Source of the DNA: Litchfieldella rifensis
GTDB taxonomy: Bacteria > Pseudomonadota > Gammaproteobacteria > Pseudomonadales > Halomonadaceae
Assembly: GCF_042646605.1 (NCBI RefSeq)
Contig: NZ_JBHRUG010000027.1
Span: 186,001 to 250,000 of the forward strand
DNA length: 64,000 nucleotides
Direction of reading: 5' to 3'
The position numbers and the translations under genes were made by a program. Below are positions 36,814-46,755 of the stretch, one piece after another (position 1 is the stretch's first letter; each line of letters starts with the position of its first letter). The notes beneath the pieces are model-generated. The model ran no database searches. It was not told where the DNA came from and saw only the letters and a list, made by a program, of their open reading frames with translations.

Positions 36814-36885
36814 GAAGAGCGCCGCTTCGCGGCTGGAAGCTTGAAGAACACACTGATTTCGGGCTTCGGGCTTCGGGCTTCGGGC
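36814..36885. repeat. 35-nt module copy 2 plus four TTCGGGC heptamers (ttcA/safE gap)
   Basis: Positions 36814-36848 repeat exactly the 35 nt found at 25697-25731. Nine bases later four perfect copies of the 7-mer TTCGGGC run from 36858 to 36885 and abut the safE stop codon (36886-36888). The overall plan, module then heptamer array in a gap between converging gene ends, is the same as at crbR/crbS, although the heptamer differs. Confidence 0.9.
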
Positions 36886-37596
36886 TCAGTGATGTGAAGG
36901 GCTGGGCGAGGCGGGCAATAGGTTCCACAGCTGCCAGATGGCGAAGGCGATGATCAGCGTGGCGGCGAGGGTGCGGGTGGCCGGGTGGCGAATCAGGCTG
37001 CCGAGGCCACGCGCCGCGAAGCCCGTGGTCAGCAGTGCCGGCAGGGTTCCGAGGCCGAAGGCACCCATCAGGGCCGCGCCCCGCACCGGTTCGGCCACCG
37101 CCAGGCTCCAGGCCAGCATCGAGTAGACCAGCCCGCAGGGTAGCCAGCCCCACACCGCCCCCAGCGCGAACGCCTGGGGAATCCTGACCACCGGCATCAG
37201 CTTGCGGCCGAGCGGTTCCAGGTGGCGCCACAAGCGGCGGCCCAGGGCCTCCACGTGCAGCAGTCCCTTCCACCAGTTGGCGATGTACAGTGCCATCAGG
37301 ATCAGCATGGCCGCGGCCAGCACCTGCAGCACGAGGCGTATCTCGCCGGCGACCCCCCCTAGCAGGGTACCCAGGCCGGCGACCATGGCGCCGGCGAGCA
37401 TGTAGCTCGAGACGCGTCCCAGGTTGTAGCCGAGCAGCAGGCCGGAGAGTCGCGTGGCACTGCGCATGCTGGGAGGCACGGCGAAGCTCAGGGCACTCAT
37501 GATGCCGCCGCACATGCCGATGCAATGCGCGCCACCCAGCAGGCCAAAGACGAAGGCGGCGGCCAGGGGGGGCAGGTCGAGGCCGGTCGGATCCAT
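36886..37596 (-). CDS. TauE/SafE-like membrane protein of the cco assembly cluster
   Basis: A 236-residue integral membrane protein of the COG2836 (SafE/sulfite exporter-like) group. Its first helix contains GGAHCIGMCGGIMSALSF, the typical HCxxMCGG motif of this branch, followed by about five further helices. The motif, with closely placed cysteines, and the constant association with ccoS and ccoI suggest a role in copper or sulfur handling during cbb3 oxidase assembly; direct evidence for this family is thin. It begins at 37596, the same base where ccoS ends, so the genes overlap by one nucleotide. It is the last gene of the leftward unit. Confidence 0.85.
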   Translation of the reverse strand: MDPTGLDLPPLAAAFVFGLLGGAHCIGMCGGIMSALSFAVPPSMRSATRLSGLLLGYNLGRVSSYMLAGAMVAGLGTLLGGVAGEIRLVLQVLAAAMLILMALYIANWWKGLLHVEALGRRLWRHLEPLGRKLMPVVRIPQAFALGAVWGWLPCGLVYSMLAWSLAVAEPVRGAALMGAFGLGTLPALLTTGFAARGLGSLIRHPATRTLAATLIIAFAIWQLWNLLPASPSPSHH

Positions 37597-37847
37597 TAGC
37601 GGGGGGATGTCTCGTCGTTATCGGGTGCCGGGTCGCCGCCGGCATCGTCCTGGGTGACCCGGCGGGCTTCAGCGCGACGGCGACGCTCCTCGGGCCGAAG
37701 GTCGTTTTCGTCCTCATCGAAGAGGATACGGTGGGCCGGCCCTTCCAGGTCCTCGAACTGGTCGTTCTTGACGGCCCAGAAGAAGGCCCACACGGCGATG
37801 GCCAACAGAATCAGCGTCAGCGGGATCAGCAGATAGAGTATGCTCAT
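37596..37847 (-). CDS. ccoS: cbb3 oxidase assembly protein CcoS
   Basis: CcoS is a small inner-membrane protein needed for cofactor insertion into cbb3 oxidase. The 83-residue product has one N-terminal helix (YLLIPLTLILLAIAVWAFFWAV) and the family motif KNDQFEDLEGPAHRILFDED right after it, then a charged tail. It overlaps ccoI by 4 nt upstream and the SafE-like gene by 1 nt downstream, so these assembly genes are co-translated. The length is somewhat above the 50-70 residues of short CcoS proteins because of the Arg/Asp-rich tail. Confidence 0.93.
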   Translation of the reverse strand: MSILYLLIPLTLILLAIAVWAFFWAVKNDQFEDLEGPAHRILFDEDENDLRPEERRRRAEARRVTQDDAGGDPAPDNDETSPR

Positions 37848-40333
37848 GCGGGCTCCGCTTGCACACGAGAGACGCTATCGGGGGTGTGCGAACTCCGAAA
37901 GCGACCGAGTCGCAGGGCGTTGCCCACCACCACCAGTGAGCTGGCCGACATACCGAGTGCTGCCACCCACGGGGGAACGATACCCATGGCGGCCAACGGC
38001 AGGGCCGAAAAGTTATAGCACACCGCCCAGATCAGGTTCTGGCGAATGATACGGCGCGCGGCGCGGGTGATCTCGATGGCTTCGACGATACGCAAAAGTC
38101 GGGGGCTCAACAAGACGGCATCGGCGCTGGTGCGCGCCAGGTCGGTGGCACCGTTCATGGCAATGGACACGTCGGCGCCGGCCAGTACCGGCACGTCGTT
38201 GATCCCGTCGCCGACCATCACCACGGTCTCGCCTTCGGCCTGCAGCGCCTTGATACGAGCCAGCTTGTCTTCCGGACTGGCCGCGGCATGCCAGGTCCCG
38301 ATTCCCAGCTGGGTGGCCAGTTCGCCGACCGCTTCGGGGCTGTCGCCGGACAGCAGTTCGACTTCGACTCCCAAGGCGCGGAGGGCGTCCACGGTGGCGG
38401 GGGCGTCTTCGCGCAGGTGATCGTGCAGGGCGAACCAGGCCAGTGGCTCGCCCTCGTCGGCGAGTAGCAGCCACTGGCCCTCGCCCGGGGGCGTCAGGCG
38501 CTGGGCGGGGGCGGCGAAGTCGGGCTTGCCGAGGCGGTAGTGACGGCCGTCGACCCGGCCGGCCAGGCCCAGGCCGGGATGGCTGGTCACGTCGCTGGCG
38601 TGTACCGAGGCCAGGCGGAACGGGCGGAAGGCCCGGGCGATGGGATGCTCGGAGTGTGCTTCCAGCGCCGCGGCCAGGGAGCGCGCCTGCTCGGCATTGC
38701 CGCCTTTCTCATCGATCAGTCGGGTGTCGACCAGTTGCATCTTGCCGCTGGTCAGGGTGCCGGTCTTGTCGAAGATCACGCGTGTGGCCTGGGACAACCC
38801 TTCGATGGCATGGGCGCGCGTGACCAGGACGCCGCGTCGGCGCAACTGGCCGTGGCCGGCGGTCAGGGCGGTGGGGGTGGCCAACGCCAGGGCGCAGGGA
38901 CAGGTCACCACCAGCACCGACAGCGTGACCCACAGTACCCGCGAGGGGTCGATGAACCACCACACCGCGGCCACGCCCACGGTGACCAGTAGCAGGCGCA
39001 GCACGAACAGATGCGCCATGCGCGTGGCCACCTCGGCGATCTTGGGGCGGCTGGCGAAGGCGCGGTCGGTAAGGTCGACGATACGGGCGACCCGGGCATC
39101 GCGGCCGGCATGGGTCACGCGGACGACCAGGGGACTCTCGACATTCTGACTGCCACCGGTGACGCTGTCGCCGAGGCGTCGGGTCACCGGCAGATACTCC
39201 CCGCTGAGCATGGATTCGTCGAGGCTCGATTCGCCGTCCTCGATCACCCCGTCGGCGGGGACGCCGTGACCGGGCTTGACCAGGACACGATCGCCCACCT
39301 CGAGCCGGTTGGCGGGAAGGATGCGCTCCGCGCCACTCTCCGTGAGGCGCACCGCCGATAGCGGCAGGGCGCCGGACAGGGCATTGCCGCTTTGGCCGCT
39401 TCGGCGTCGGGCGCGCATCTCGAGGTAGCGGCCGAAGAGCAGGAAGAAGGTGAACATCGCCACCGAATCGAAATACACCTCGCCGGTGCCGCTGATCACC
39501 GCATAGCCACTGGCCAGGTAGGCGCCGCCGATGGCGATCGACACCGGCACATCCATGCCCAGTACCCGGGTGCGCAGGTCGCGTACGGCGTTGCGGAAGA
39601 AAGGCATGGCCGAGAACAGCACCACCGGCGTGGTCAGGGCAAACGACAGCCAGTGGAACAGTGCCAGGAAGTCCGTCGACAGTCCCTCCGAGCCGCTGAC
39701 ATAGAGGGGGATCGAGAACATCATCACCTGCATCATCGCCACGGCGGCAACGATCAGGCGCCGCACGCCCATGCGCTCCTCGTGCTGCAGGCGTTGTTGG
39801 GCCTGGTCGGGTTCGTAGGGCTGAGCGACGTATCCGATCGCTGCCAGCTCGGCGAGTATCCGCGACAGCGCGAGGCGCTGCGGATCCCAGGCCACCCGCA
39901 GGCGGTGATGAGTAAGATTGATGGCACTGGAGACGATGCCGTCCAGTGCATTGAGGCGGTGCTCGATCAGCCAGGCGCAAGCGGCACAGGTGATGCCGTC
40001 TACCGCCAGCGTCGTGACCCGTGCTCCCTCGTCGCCGCTATCGGCATGCACGAACTGGCGTTGCAGTTCGGGGTCGTCGAAGACCGCCCAGGTTTCGGCG
40101 CGGACCGCCTGACGATCGTCGGGGCGTTCGGGGAGCTCGCTGCGAAAGCGGTAGTAGCTTTCCAGCCCCCCGGCGACGATGGCCTGCGCCACCGCCTCGC
40201 AGCCGGGGCAGCACAGGAAATGCTCCTGGTCCGCCAACTGGATGCGCCAGGGGGCTCCCGCCGGTAACTCGCTGCCGCAATGATAGCAGTGGCCTTCTCG
40301 AACGGCCGCCTCCACGCCGGCGTCCACGCTCAT
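37844..40333 (-). CDS. ccoI: Copper-translocating P-type ATPase CcoI
   Basis: CcoI is a CtpA/FixI-type Cu+-exporting P1B-ATPase that delivers copper for the CuB site of cbb3 oxidase. The 829-residue protein has an N-terminal cysteine-rich segment (CYHCG and CCPGC), a heavy-metal domain with GITCAACAWL, eight membrane helices, the ion-channel motif CPCALALATP, the phosphorylation site DKTGTLT and hinge GDGINDVPVL. ATG 40333 follows GGGGTGG; GTG 40342 is an alternative that adds three residues. It starts 13 nt after the ccoH stop and overlaps ccoS by 4 nt. Confidence 0.95.
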   Translation of the reverse strand: MSVDAGVEAAVREGHCYHCGSELPAGAPWRIQLADQEHFLCCPGCEAVAQAIVAGGLESYYRFRSELPERPDDRQAVRAETWAVFDDPELQRQFVHADSGDEGARVTTLAVDGITCAACAWLIEHRLNALDGIVSSAINLTHHRLRVAWDPQRLALSRILAELAAIGYVAQPYEPDQAQQRLQHEERMGVRRLIVAAVAMMQVMMFSIPLYVSGSEGLSTDFLALFHWLSFALTTPVVLFSAMPFFRNAVRDLRTRVLGMDVPVSIAIGGAYLASGYAVISGTGEVYFDSVAMFTFFLLFGRYLEMRARRRSGQSGNALSGALPLSAVRLTESGAERILPANRLEVGDRVLVKPGHGVPADGVIEDGESSLDESMLSGEYLPVTRRLGDSVTGGSQNVESPLVVRVTHAGRDARVARIVDLTDRAFASRPKIAEVATRMAHLFVLRLLLVTVGVAAVWWFIDPSRVLWVTLSVLVVTCPCALALATPTALTAGHGQLRRRGVLVTRAHAIEGLSQATRVIFDKTGTLTSGKMQLVDTRLIDEKGGNAEQARSLAAALEAHSEHPIARAFRPFRLASVHASDVTSHPGLGLAGRVDGRHYRLGKPDFAAPAQRLTPPGEGQWLLLADEGEPLAWFALHDHLREDAPATVDALRALGVEVELLSGDSPEAVGELATQLGIGTWHAAASPEDKLARIKALQAEGETVVMVGDGINDVPVLAGADVSIAMNGATDLARTSADAVLLSPRLLRIVEAIEITRAARRIIRQNLIWAVCYNFSALPLAAMGIVPPWVAALGMSASSLVVVGNALRLGRFRSSHTPDSVSRVQAEPA

Positions 40334-40346
40334 GCTGGCCACCCCA

Positions 40347-40868
40347 TCAGTTGTCCTTCTGGGTGGCCGGCGTCAGGGCGATGGCTTCGCGCGTCGGCAG
40401 GCGGGCCTCGGCCGTCAGCCGCCAGGCGGGGGCCTGCTGCGTGGGACGCAACTGCATATACCAGCGATGTTGCAACTGGCGAGGCACCTGGCCGACATAG
40501 CGGCCGTCGCGGACATGTTCCAGTACCAGGTCCAGATCGCGATCGCCCTGAGTGGGAAAGATCAGTGCCAGATAGAGGCGCTCGGGGCGCTGCTCTCCCG
40601 ACAGGTCGAGAGTCATGTCACCAGTCAGGTCATCGATACGCAGGTCGGCCCTCAGGCCCAGCCTGGCGGCATGCTCGTCCTGCTCGATGACCTCGTTGAT
40701 GGCCAGCCCTCGCTTGTAGTAGTTGTCCTCGACCATGCCGTCGAAAGTGGTGATCGACAGCACCAGATAGGTGGTGCTGACGGCTATCGAGGACAGCAGC
40801 AGACCAAGCAGGAACCAGGGCCAGAACTGCTTGTACCAGGGCGGGATACGCTTGGATTCCACGGTCAT
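40347..40868 (-). CDS. ccoH: FixH-family protein CcoH
   Basis: CcoH is a single-span membrane protein that associates with cbb3 oxidase and CcoI during assembly. The product is 173 residues: a short cytoplasmic N-terminus (IPPWYKQFWPWFLL), one helix (GLLLSSIAVSTTYLVLSITT) and a periplasmic domain beginning DGMVEDNYYKRGLAINEVIEQDEHA, the FixH signature. It overlaps the end of ccoG by 4 nt and precedes ccoI by 13 nt, the standard ccoGHIS order. Confidence 0.92.
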   Translation of the reverse strand: MTVESKRIPPWYKQFWPWFLLGLLLSSIAVSTTYLVLSITTFDGMVEDNYYKRGLAINEVIEQDEHAARLGLRADLRIDDLTGDMTLDLSGEQRPERLYLALIFPTQGDRDLDLVLEHVRDGRYVGQVPRQLQHRWYMQLRPTQQAPAWRLTAEARLPTREAIALTPATQKDN

Positions 40869-42310
40869 CTTCTGATTTCTCCGATAAAGCGCGTTTCGTG
40901 CTGCTGGCGGATGTCGTCATCCTCGATGGCCTGGAGGGTGACTTGCAGCTCATGGCTGGGCCGGTCGATGACCTCGCTGTCGACGATGACTTCGAAGGTA
41001 TGTCGGCGGCTCTCACCGGCGCCGACCGTGACCCGGTCGTTGCCTACCAGAGTCAGGCCGGGCAGGCCCTCCACGCTGAAGCGATAGGTGTGGTCGCGGT
41101 CGTCGAGATTGCGGATGTTGATGGTATAGACGTTGCTGATGCGACCGTCCTGGGTCATCTGATAGAGCTGGTGGCGGTCACGTTCGACGTCGAACTCCAG
41201 TGGGGTTCGCCCGGCGATCGCCCACGCGAACAGACCCAGCATCACCAGCAATGCTGCCAGATAGCCGAGCAGGCGGGGGCGCACGATGTGTGTCTTGCCG
41301 CCTTCCAGAGCATGCTCGGTGGTATAGCGAATCAGGCCGCGAGGATAGCCCATGCGGTCCATCACGCTGTCGCAGGCATCGATACAGGCCGCGCAGGTGA
41401 TGCATTCGTATTGCAATCCCTCGCGGATGTCGATGCCGGTGGGGCAGACCTGGACGCAGAGGTCGCAGTCGATGCAGTCACCATGGCCGGCCGCCCGGGC
41501 CTGCTCGTAACTGAGGCGCTTCTTGCGCGGGCCGCGCGGCTCACCGCGAGCCGCATCGTAGGACACGATCAGGGTGTCCTTGTCGAACATCACCGACTGG
41601 AAGCGGGCATAGGGACACATGTAGATGCATACCTGCTCGCGTAGCCAGCCGGCGTTGAGATAGGTGAAGACGGTAAAGAAGCCGATCCAGAAGATCGCCC
41701 AGCCGCCGACGCCGAAGGTGGCGATATCCACGGCCAGTTCGCGAATCGGCGTGAAGTAGCCGACGAAGGTCGCGCCGGTGGCAAAGGCGATCGCCAGCCA
41801 GATGATATGCTTGACCGTCTTGCGCCAGGCCTTGTCGGCATCCATCGGCTGCTTGTCGAGTTTGATGCGGCGGTGGCGTGGGCCCTCCAACCTGTGCTCG
41901 ACCCAGATATACAGGAAGGTCCAGACGCTCTGTGGGCAGGTGTAGCCGCACCACACGCGGCCGGCGAAGACCGTGATCAGGAACAGGCCGAAGGCGCAGA
42001 TGATCAACAGCCACGACAGCAGAATGAACTCCTGGGGATAGAAGGTGCCGCCGAGGATATGGAACTCCCGGGCCGGCAGATCGAAAAGCACCGCCGGTCG
42101 GTCGCCGAGCGTGACCCACGGGATACCGAAGAACAGTGCCATCAACACCCAGTTGGCGCTGCGGCGAATGCGCTGGAAGAGACCCTTGATCTCGCGGACA
42201 TAGATGTGACGACGCTTGGCATACATCTCCTGCTGCACGGCCTGGCCGGGGTCGTGCTGGCCGACGGCAGGGGCGGGCGTTACATCACGGGTCGGGATCT
42301 TGTCGGGCAT
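40865..42310 (-). CDS. ccoG: Cytochrome c oxidase accessory protein CcoG
   Basis: CcoG (FixG/RdxA) is a membrane-bound iron-sulfur protein acting as a cupric reductase that provides Cu+ for cbb3 oxidase assembly. The 481-residue protein has several helices. Membrane-proximal CGYTCPQSVW is followed by a ferredoxin-like segment CIDCDLCVQVCPTGID and CITCAACIDACD (two 4Fe-4S sites, about residues 265-315), and a C-terminal Ig-like domain. The ATG at 42310 lies 105 nt after ccoP, with a terminator-like hairpin between, so ccoGHIS may have its own promoter. No second FNR-like box was found there. Confidence 0.95.
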   Translation of the reverse strand: MPDKIPTRDVTPAPAVGQHDPGQAVQQEMYAKRRHIYVREIKGLFQRIRRSANWVLMALFFGIPWVTLGDRPAVLFDLPAREFHILGGTFYPQEFILLSWLLIICAFGLFLITVFAGRVWCGYTCPQSVWTFLYIWVEHRLEGPRHRRIKLDKQPMDADKAWRKTVKHIIWLAIAFATGATFVGYFTPIRELAVDIATFGVGGWAIFWIGFFTVFTYLNAGWLREQVCIYMCPYARFQSVMFDKDTLIVSYDAARGEPRGPRKKRLSYEQARAAGHGDCIDCDLCVQVCPTGIDIREGLQYECITCAACIDACDSVMDRMGYPRGLIRYTTEHALEGGKTHIVRPRLLGYLAALLVMLGLFAWAIAGRTPLEFDVERDRHQLYQMTQDGRISNVYTINIRNLDDRDHTYRFSVEGLPGLTLVGNDRVTVGAGESRRHTFEVIVDSEVIDRPSHELQVTLQAIEDDDIRQQHETRFIGEIRR

Positions 42311-42382
42311 GCTATTACCACGGCGGAGGCCTGCGGGCGTGAGGATGCGGTCATTCTAGCGGTTGGAGGGGAAGGAAAAGAG

Positions 42383-42407
42383 CGGGTGCGACTCCAGGCC
42401 GCACCCG
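42383..42407 (-). terminator. Probable terminator between ccoP and ccoG
   Basis: Read on the minus strand, CGGGTGCG and CGCACCCG form an 8-bp stem with a 9-nt loop, followed by CTCTTTTCC. It lies 8 nt after the ccoP stop. It would end ccoNOQP transcription, at least in part, and explain the lower expression of ccoGHIS often seen in such clusters. Confidence 0.55.
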
Positions 42408-42414
42408 TCGTCAC

Positions 42415-43344
42415 TCAGTTCTGGTGGCTCAGACTGTAGACATAGGCAGCAACCAGGTGGACGCGTTCCTCGCCGATATAGGCGGCCTGGGATGGCATAT
42501 GGCCGTTACGCCCGTTGCGCAGGGTCTGGCGCACGGCGTCGGCGATGTCCTGGCCGGGCTGGCGATAGAGCCAGGCGTCGTCGGTCAGGTTGGGGGCGCC
42601 CAAGGCCTGATTGCCGGTGCCGTCGGGACCGTGACAGGCCACGCAGGAGGCAGCGAAGATCGCCTGGCCCTGGTCGGCGGCCTGTGCATCGTGGTCGAGG
42701 CCCGACAGCGACAGCACGTATTGCGCCACGTTCTCGATGTTCTGCGCGCCGAGCTGCTGCCAGGAAGGCATCAGGCCGTTACGCCCGTTGGTGATGGTGG
42801 CCACGATGTTCTCCGGTTCGCCACCGTAGAGCCAGGCATCATCCGTCAGGTTGGGAAAGCCATAGCCACCCTGGGCGTTGGAGCCATGACAGACGGCGCA
42901 GTTGTTGAGGAAGATGCGTTCGGCGACACGCATGGCTTCGCCGTTCTGGGCCAACTCGGGAATCGGCACGTCCTGGTACTGGGCGAAGATCGGCGCATAA
43001 CGCTCATTGGCACGCTCCACTTCCTGCTCCCATTGGCTCTCCTGGGTCCAGCCCAACAGGCCCGAGAAGTTGCCGAGGCCGGGGTAGAGTGCCAAGTACC
43101 CCAGGGCGAAGACGATGGTGGCGACGAACAGCATGAACCACCAACGCGGCAGGGGGTTGTCATACTCCTCGATGCCATCGGCGGTGTGGCCGGTGGTATC
43201 CACGTTGCCTTCGACATCGGGTACCTTGTCGGTACGCCGGTTGGCGAGCAGCACCCAGGCACAGAAGGCGATGGTGCCGAGCGTGATGGCGATGATCCAG
43301 GCGCTCCAGAAGCCGGAGAGAGAGTCGCCCCATAGGTTATTCAT
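42415..43344 (-). CDS. ccoP: cbb3-type cytochrome oxidase subunit III (dihaem)
   Basis: CcoP is the membrane-anchored dihaem cytochrome c subunit that feeds electrons to CcoN. The 309-residue protein has two N-terminal helices (WSAWIIAITLGTIAFCAWVLL and WWFMLFVATIVFALGYLALYP), the long form of CcoP. Two periplasmic cytochrome c domains follow with CAVCHG (near residue 149) and CVACHG (near 235), each with a downstream Met ligand candidate (NGLMPSW and NGHMPSQ). Its start overlaps the ccoQ stop by 4 nt. Confidence 0.96.
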   Translation of the reverse strand: MNNLWGDSLSGFWSAWIIAITLGTIAFCAWVLLANRRTDKVPDVEGNVDTTGHTADGIEEYDNPLPRWWFMLFVATIVFALGYLALYPGLGNFSGLLGWTQESQWEQEVERANERYAPIFAQYQDVPIPELAQNGEAMRVAERIFLNNCAVCHGSNAQGGYGFPNLTDDAWLYGGEPENIVATITNGRNGLMPSWQQLGAQNIENVAQYVLSLSGLDHDAQAADQGQAIFAASCVACHGPDGTGNQALGAPNLTDDAWLYRQPGQDIADAVRQTLRNGRNGHMPSQAAYIGEERVHLVAAYVYSLSHQN

Positions 43345-43556
43345 GTGTTCTGGTCTCCCTTGTCATGTCGGGATTGGCTCTCGCCGGTCGCGGCGCGATT
43401 GTCACGGTGCAATGGTTCTTCCTCATCGGCGAAGGGCAGGTTGGCGGCCTCGTCGAAGTCCCGCTTGCGGCGCTTCGAATAGGCCCATGCCACGACGCCG
43501 AGGAAGGCGATCATGATCAGCAGGGTCGTGATCCCGCGGAAGGTGCCCATATCCAT
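43341..43556 (-). CDS. ccoQ: cbb3-type oxidase subunit CcoQ
   Basis: CcoQ is the small membrane subunit that stabilises the cbb3 complex. The product is 71 residues, with one helix (GITTLLIMIAFLGVVAWAYS) and then the typical KRRKRDFDEAANLPFADEE motif. A second ATG at 43550 (MGTFRG) is an alternative start. It begins 2 nt after the ccoO stop and overlaps ccoP by 4 nt, so it is translated as part of ccoNOQP. Confidence 0.94.
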   Translation of the reverse strand: MDMGTFRGITTLLIMIAFLGVVAWAYSKRRKRDFDEAANLPFADEEEPLHRDNRAATGESQSRHDKGDQNT

Positions 43557-43558
43557 GA

Positions 43559-44167
43559 TCAGCGCGTGTCCTTGAGCACGGTGCCCAGTTGCTGAAGGTA
43601 GGCGACCAGCGCGGTGATCTCCTGCTCGCCGCGCACCTCCGCGCGAGCGCCCGCGATCTGCTCGTCGCTATAGGGCACCCCCATGCGGCGCAGGGTGCGC
43701 ATCTTGCCTTCGATGCCCTCGCCGTCGAGGGTGTTCTCGAACAGCCAGGGATAGGCCGGCATCTTGGACTCCGGTACCACGTCGCGCGGATTGTAGAGAT
43801 GCGCGCGGTGCCAGTCGTCGCTGTAGCGCCCGCCGACCCGAGCCAGGTCAGGGCCGGTACGCTTGGAGCCCCACAGGAAGGGGTGGTCGTAGACGAACTC
43901 GCCGGCCACGCTGTAGTGGCCATAGCGCTCGGTTTCGGCGCGGAACGGGCGAATCATCTGCGAGTGACAGCCCACGCAGCCCTCGCGGATGTAGATGTCG
44001 CGGCCTTCCAGCTCCATCGCCGAGAGCGGCTCCAGTCCCTCGACCGGCTGCGTGGTTTCCTTCTGGAAGAACAGCGGCACGATCTCGGCCAGGCCGCCGA
44101 AGCTGATCACCACCAGGACCAGCACGGCGAGCAGGCCAACGTTTTTTTCGACAATCTCGTGTCTCAT
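43559..44167 (-). CDS. ccoO: cbb3-type cytochrome oxidase subunit II (monohaem)
   Basis: CcoO is the monohaem cytochrome c subunit of the cbb3 oxidase. The 202-residue protein has an N-terminal membrane anchor (VGLLAVLVLVVISFGGLAEIVPLFF), the haem-binding motif EGCVGCHSQMIRPF near residues 58-71 and conserved GSKRTGPDLARVGGRYSDDWH. The C-terminal helix is usual for the family. It lies 22 nt downstream of ccoN and 2 nt upstream of ccoQ. Confidence 0.96.
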   Translation of the reverse strand: MRHEIVEKNVGLLAVLVLVVISFGGLAEIVPLFFQKETTQPVEGLEPLSAMELEGRDIYIREGCVGCHSQMIRPFRAETERYGHYSVAGEFVYDHPFLWGSKRTGPDLARVGGRYSDDWHRAHLYNPRDVVPESKMPAYPWLFENTLDGEGIEGKMRTLRRMGVPYSDEQIAGARAEVRGEQEITALVAYLQQLGTVLKDTR

Positions 44168-44189
44168 CGGTGTCAGGTTCCCCGGTTAA

Positions 44190-45614
<1,425 letters not shown>

Positions 45615-45688
45615 GTCAGGTTCCCATCGAACGCGGTGTTGGGGAGACGTCCCGGGCGCTAGTGTGCCAGGGCGCGACCGCCCGCATG

Positions 45689-45702
45689 ATGATGTAGATC
45701 AA
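45689..45702 (-). promoter_or_regulatory. FNR/Anr-like box upstream of ccoN
   Basis: Read toward ccoN the site is TTGATCTACATCAT, matching the TTGAT-N4-ATCAA consensus at nine of ten defined bases. It ends 75 bp before the ccoN ATG, consistent with a class II position near -41 and a leader of about 30-40 nt. Oxygen-limited induction by an FNR/Anr regulator is the expected behaviour for ccoNOQP. Confidence 0.7.
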
Positions 45703-45788
45703 GATTCAGGGCGCCGATTCTAGCGCAGCCTGAGCGTAAGCTGAACAAGCAGTGCAGCTTAAAGCGAAGTCACCGATAGGAGAATCAC

Positions 45789-46511
45789 GTGCCGATAGGG
45801 CAACGTCAGGACCGCAACCATTTGACCGCCGAGGCGGTCGCCGAACGCCTCGGCGAGGGGTTTCTGGGGCGTCTCCGCGTCGCCGGACACGGGCCGTTGG
45901 AGGCGATGGGCGAGGCTCGCCATGGACGCGTGCTGATGGCCCATGGTGCGGGGGCTGGCCAGGATTCGACCTTCATGCAGCGCTTGCGCGCGGCCCTGTC
46001 CGAACAGGGTGTGCAGAGCCTGGCCATCGAGTTCGAGTATATGCAGCGCATGCGCGAGGAAGGGCGCCGCCGGCCGCCGCCGCGGATCGACCGGTTGGTC
46101 GATGAGCTGGCGTCATGGTGCGACATCGTGTCACATCCTCATCTGCCGGCACCCTGGTTGGGTGGCAAGTCGATGGGAGGTCGCGCGGCCAGTCTGCTCG
46201 CGGCCCGCGATGGCGCCGCCGGACTGGTGCTGTGTGGCTATCCCTTTCATCCGCCCGGCAAGCCGGAGAAGACCCGTCTGGCACATTGGCCGCTGCTGGC
46301 GTGTCCGATCCTCGTGGTGCAGGGGACCCGCGACCCTTTCGGGGGGCGTGACGACATCGAAGGCTATGACCTGCCTACTCAGGCTCGGGTTCATTTTCTC
46401 GAGGATGGCGAGCACGACTGGAAGCCGCGCAAGGTGTCCGGCCATACGCAGGACTCGCTCATCGATGAGGCGGCGCGGGCCATCGGCGGACACATGTCTG
46501 CCCATCACTGA
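45789..46511 (+). CDS. Alpha/beta-fold hydrolase, KANL3/Tex30-like family
   Basis: A 240-residue cytoplasmic alpha/beta hydrolase of unknown substrate. The oxyanion region is LMAHGAGAGQDSTFM; the nucleophile elbow is LGGKSMGGRAASLLA (Ser near residue 126); acid candidate is QGTRDPFGG and the catalytic histidine is in LEDGEHDWKPRK near residue 208. This pattern fits the small dienelactone-hydrolase-like KANL3/Tex30 group. Translation starts at GTG 45789 with TAGGAG seven bases ahead; no suitable ATG exists. It stands alone between the divergent cco operon and the tRNA array. Confidence 0.82.
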   Translation: MPIGQRQDRNHLTAEAVAERLGEGFLGRLRVAGHGPLEAMGEARHGRVLMAHGAGAGQDSTFMQRLRAALSEQGVQSLAIEFEYMQRMREEGRRRPPPRIDRLVDELASWCDIVSHPHLPAPWLGGKSMGGRAASLLAARDGAAGLVLCGYPFHPPGKPEKTRLAHWPLLACPILVVQGTRDPFGGRDDIEGYDLPTQARVHFLEDGEHDWKPRKVSGHTQDSLIDEAARAIGGHMSAHH

Positions 46512-46595
46512 AGGGCCATGCCGGGCAAAGCAAGTCGATGAAAGCGATGAAAAATCCGAGTGCCATGGATGCCTGGCTCGGGGAGTCGAAAAGCA

Positions 46596-46623
46596 TTGAC
46601 ATTGGCGGTCGCCCCTGTAGAAT
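46596..46623 (+). promoter_or_regulatory. Strong sigma70 promoter of the tRNA array
   Basis: TTGACA (46596-46601), a perfect -35 box, is followed after 16 bp by TAGAAT (46618-46623). It lies 18 bp before the first tRNA, typical for a stable-RNA promoter. A GC-rich CGC follows the -10 box, in line with a stringent-type discriminator. Confidence 0.8.
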
Positions 46624-46641
46624 GCAGCGCCACGTGACCGA

Positions 46642-46717
46642 GGGTGGTTAGCTCAGCTGGGAGAGCACCAGCCTTACAAGCTGGGGGTCACAGGTTCGAA
46701 CCCTGTACCACCCACCA
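46642..46717 (+). tRNA. tRNA-Val (anticodon TAC)
   Basis: Cloverleaf: acceptor GGGTGGT/ACCACCC, D-arm with AGCTCAGCTGGGAGAGC, anticodon arm CCAGC-CTTACAA-GCTGG with TAC at 46675-46677, T-arm CAGGTTCGAACCCTG. The CCA end is encoded (46715-46717). First gene of the array, 18 bp after a consensus promoter. Confidence 0.97.
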
Positions 46718-46755
46718 TCGCCTGGCGATGATCTCGTTCACGCTGGAAAATATGC

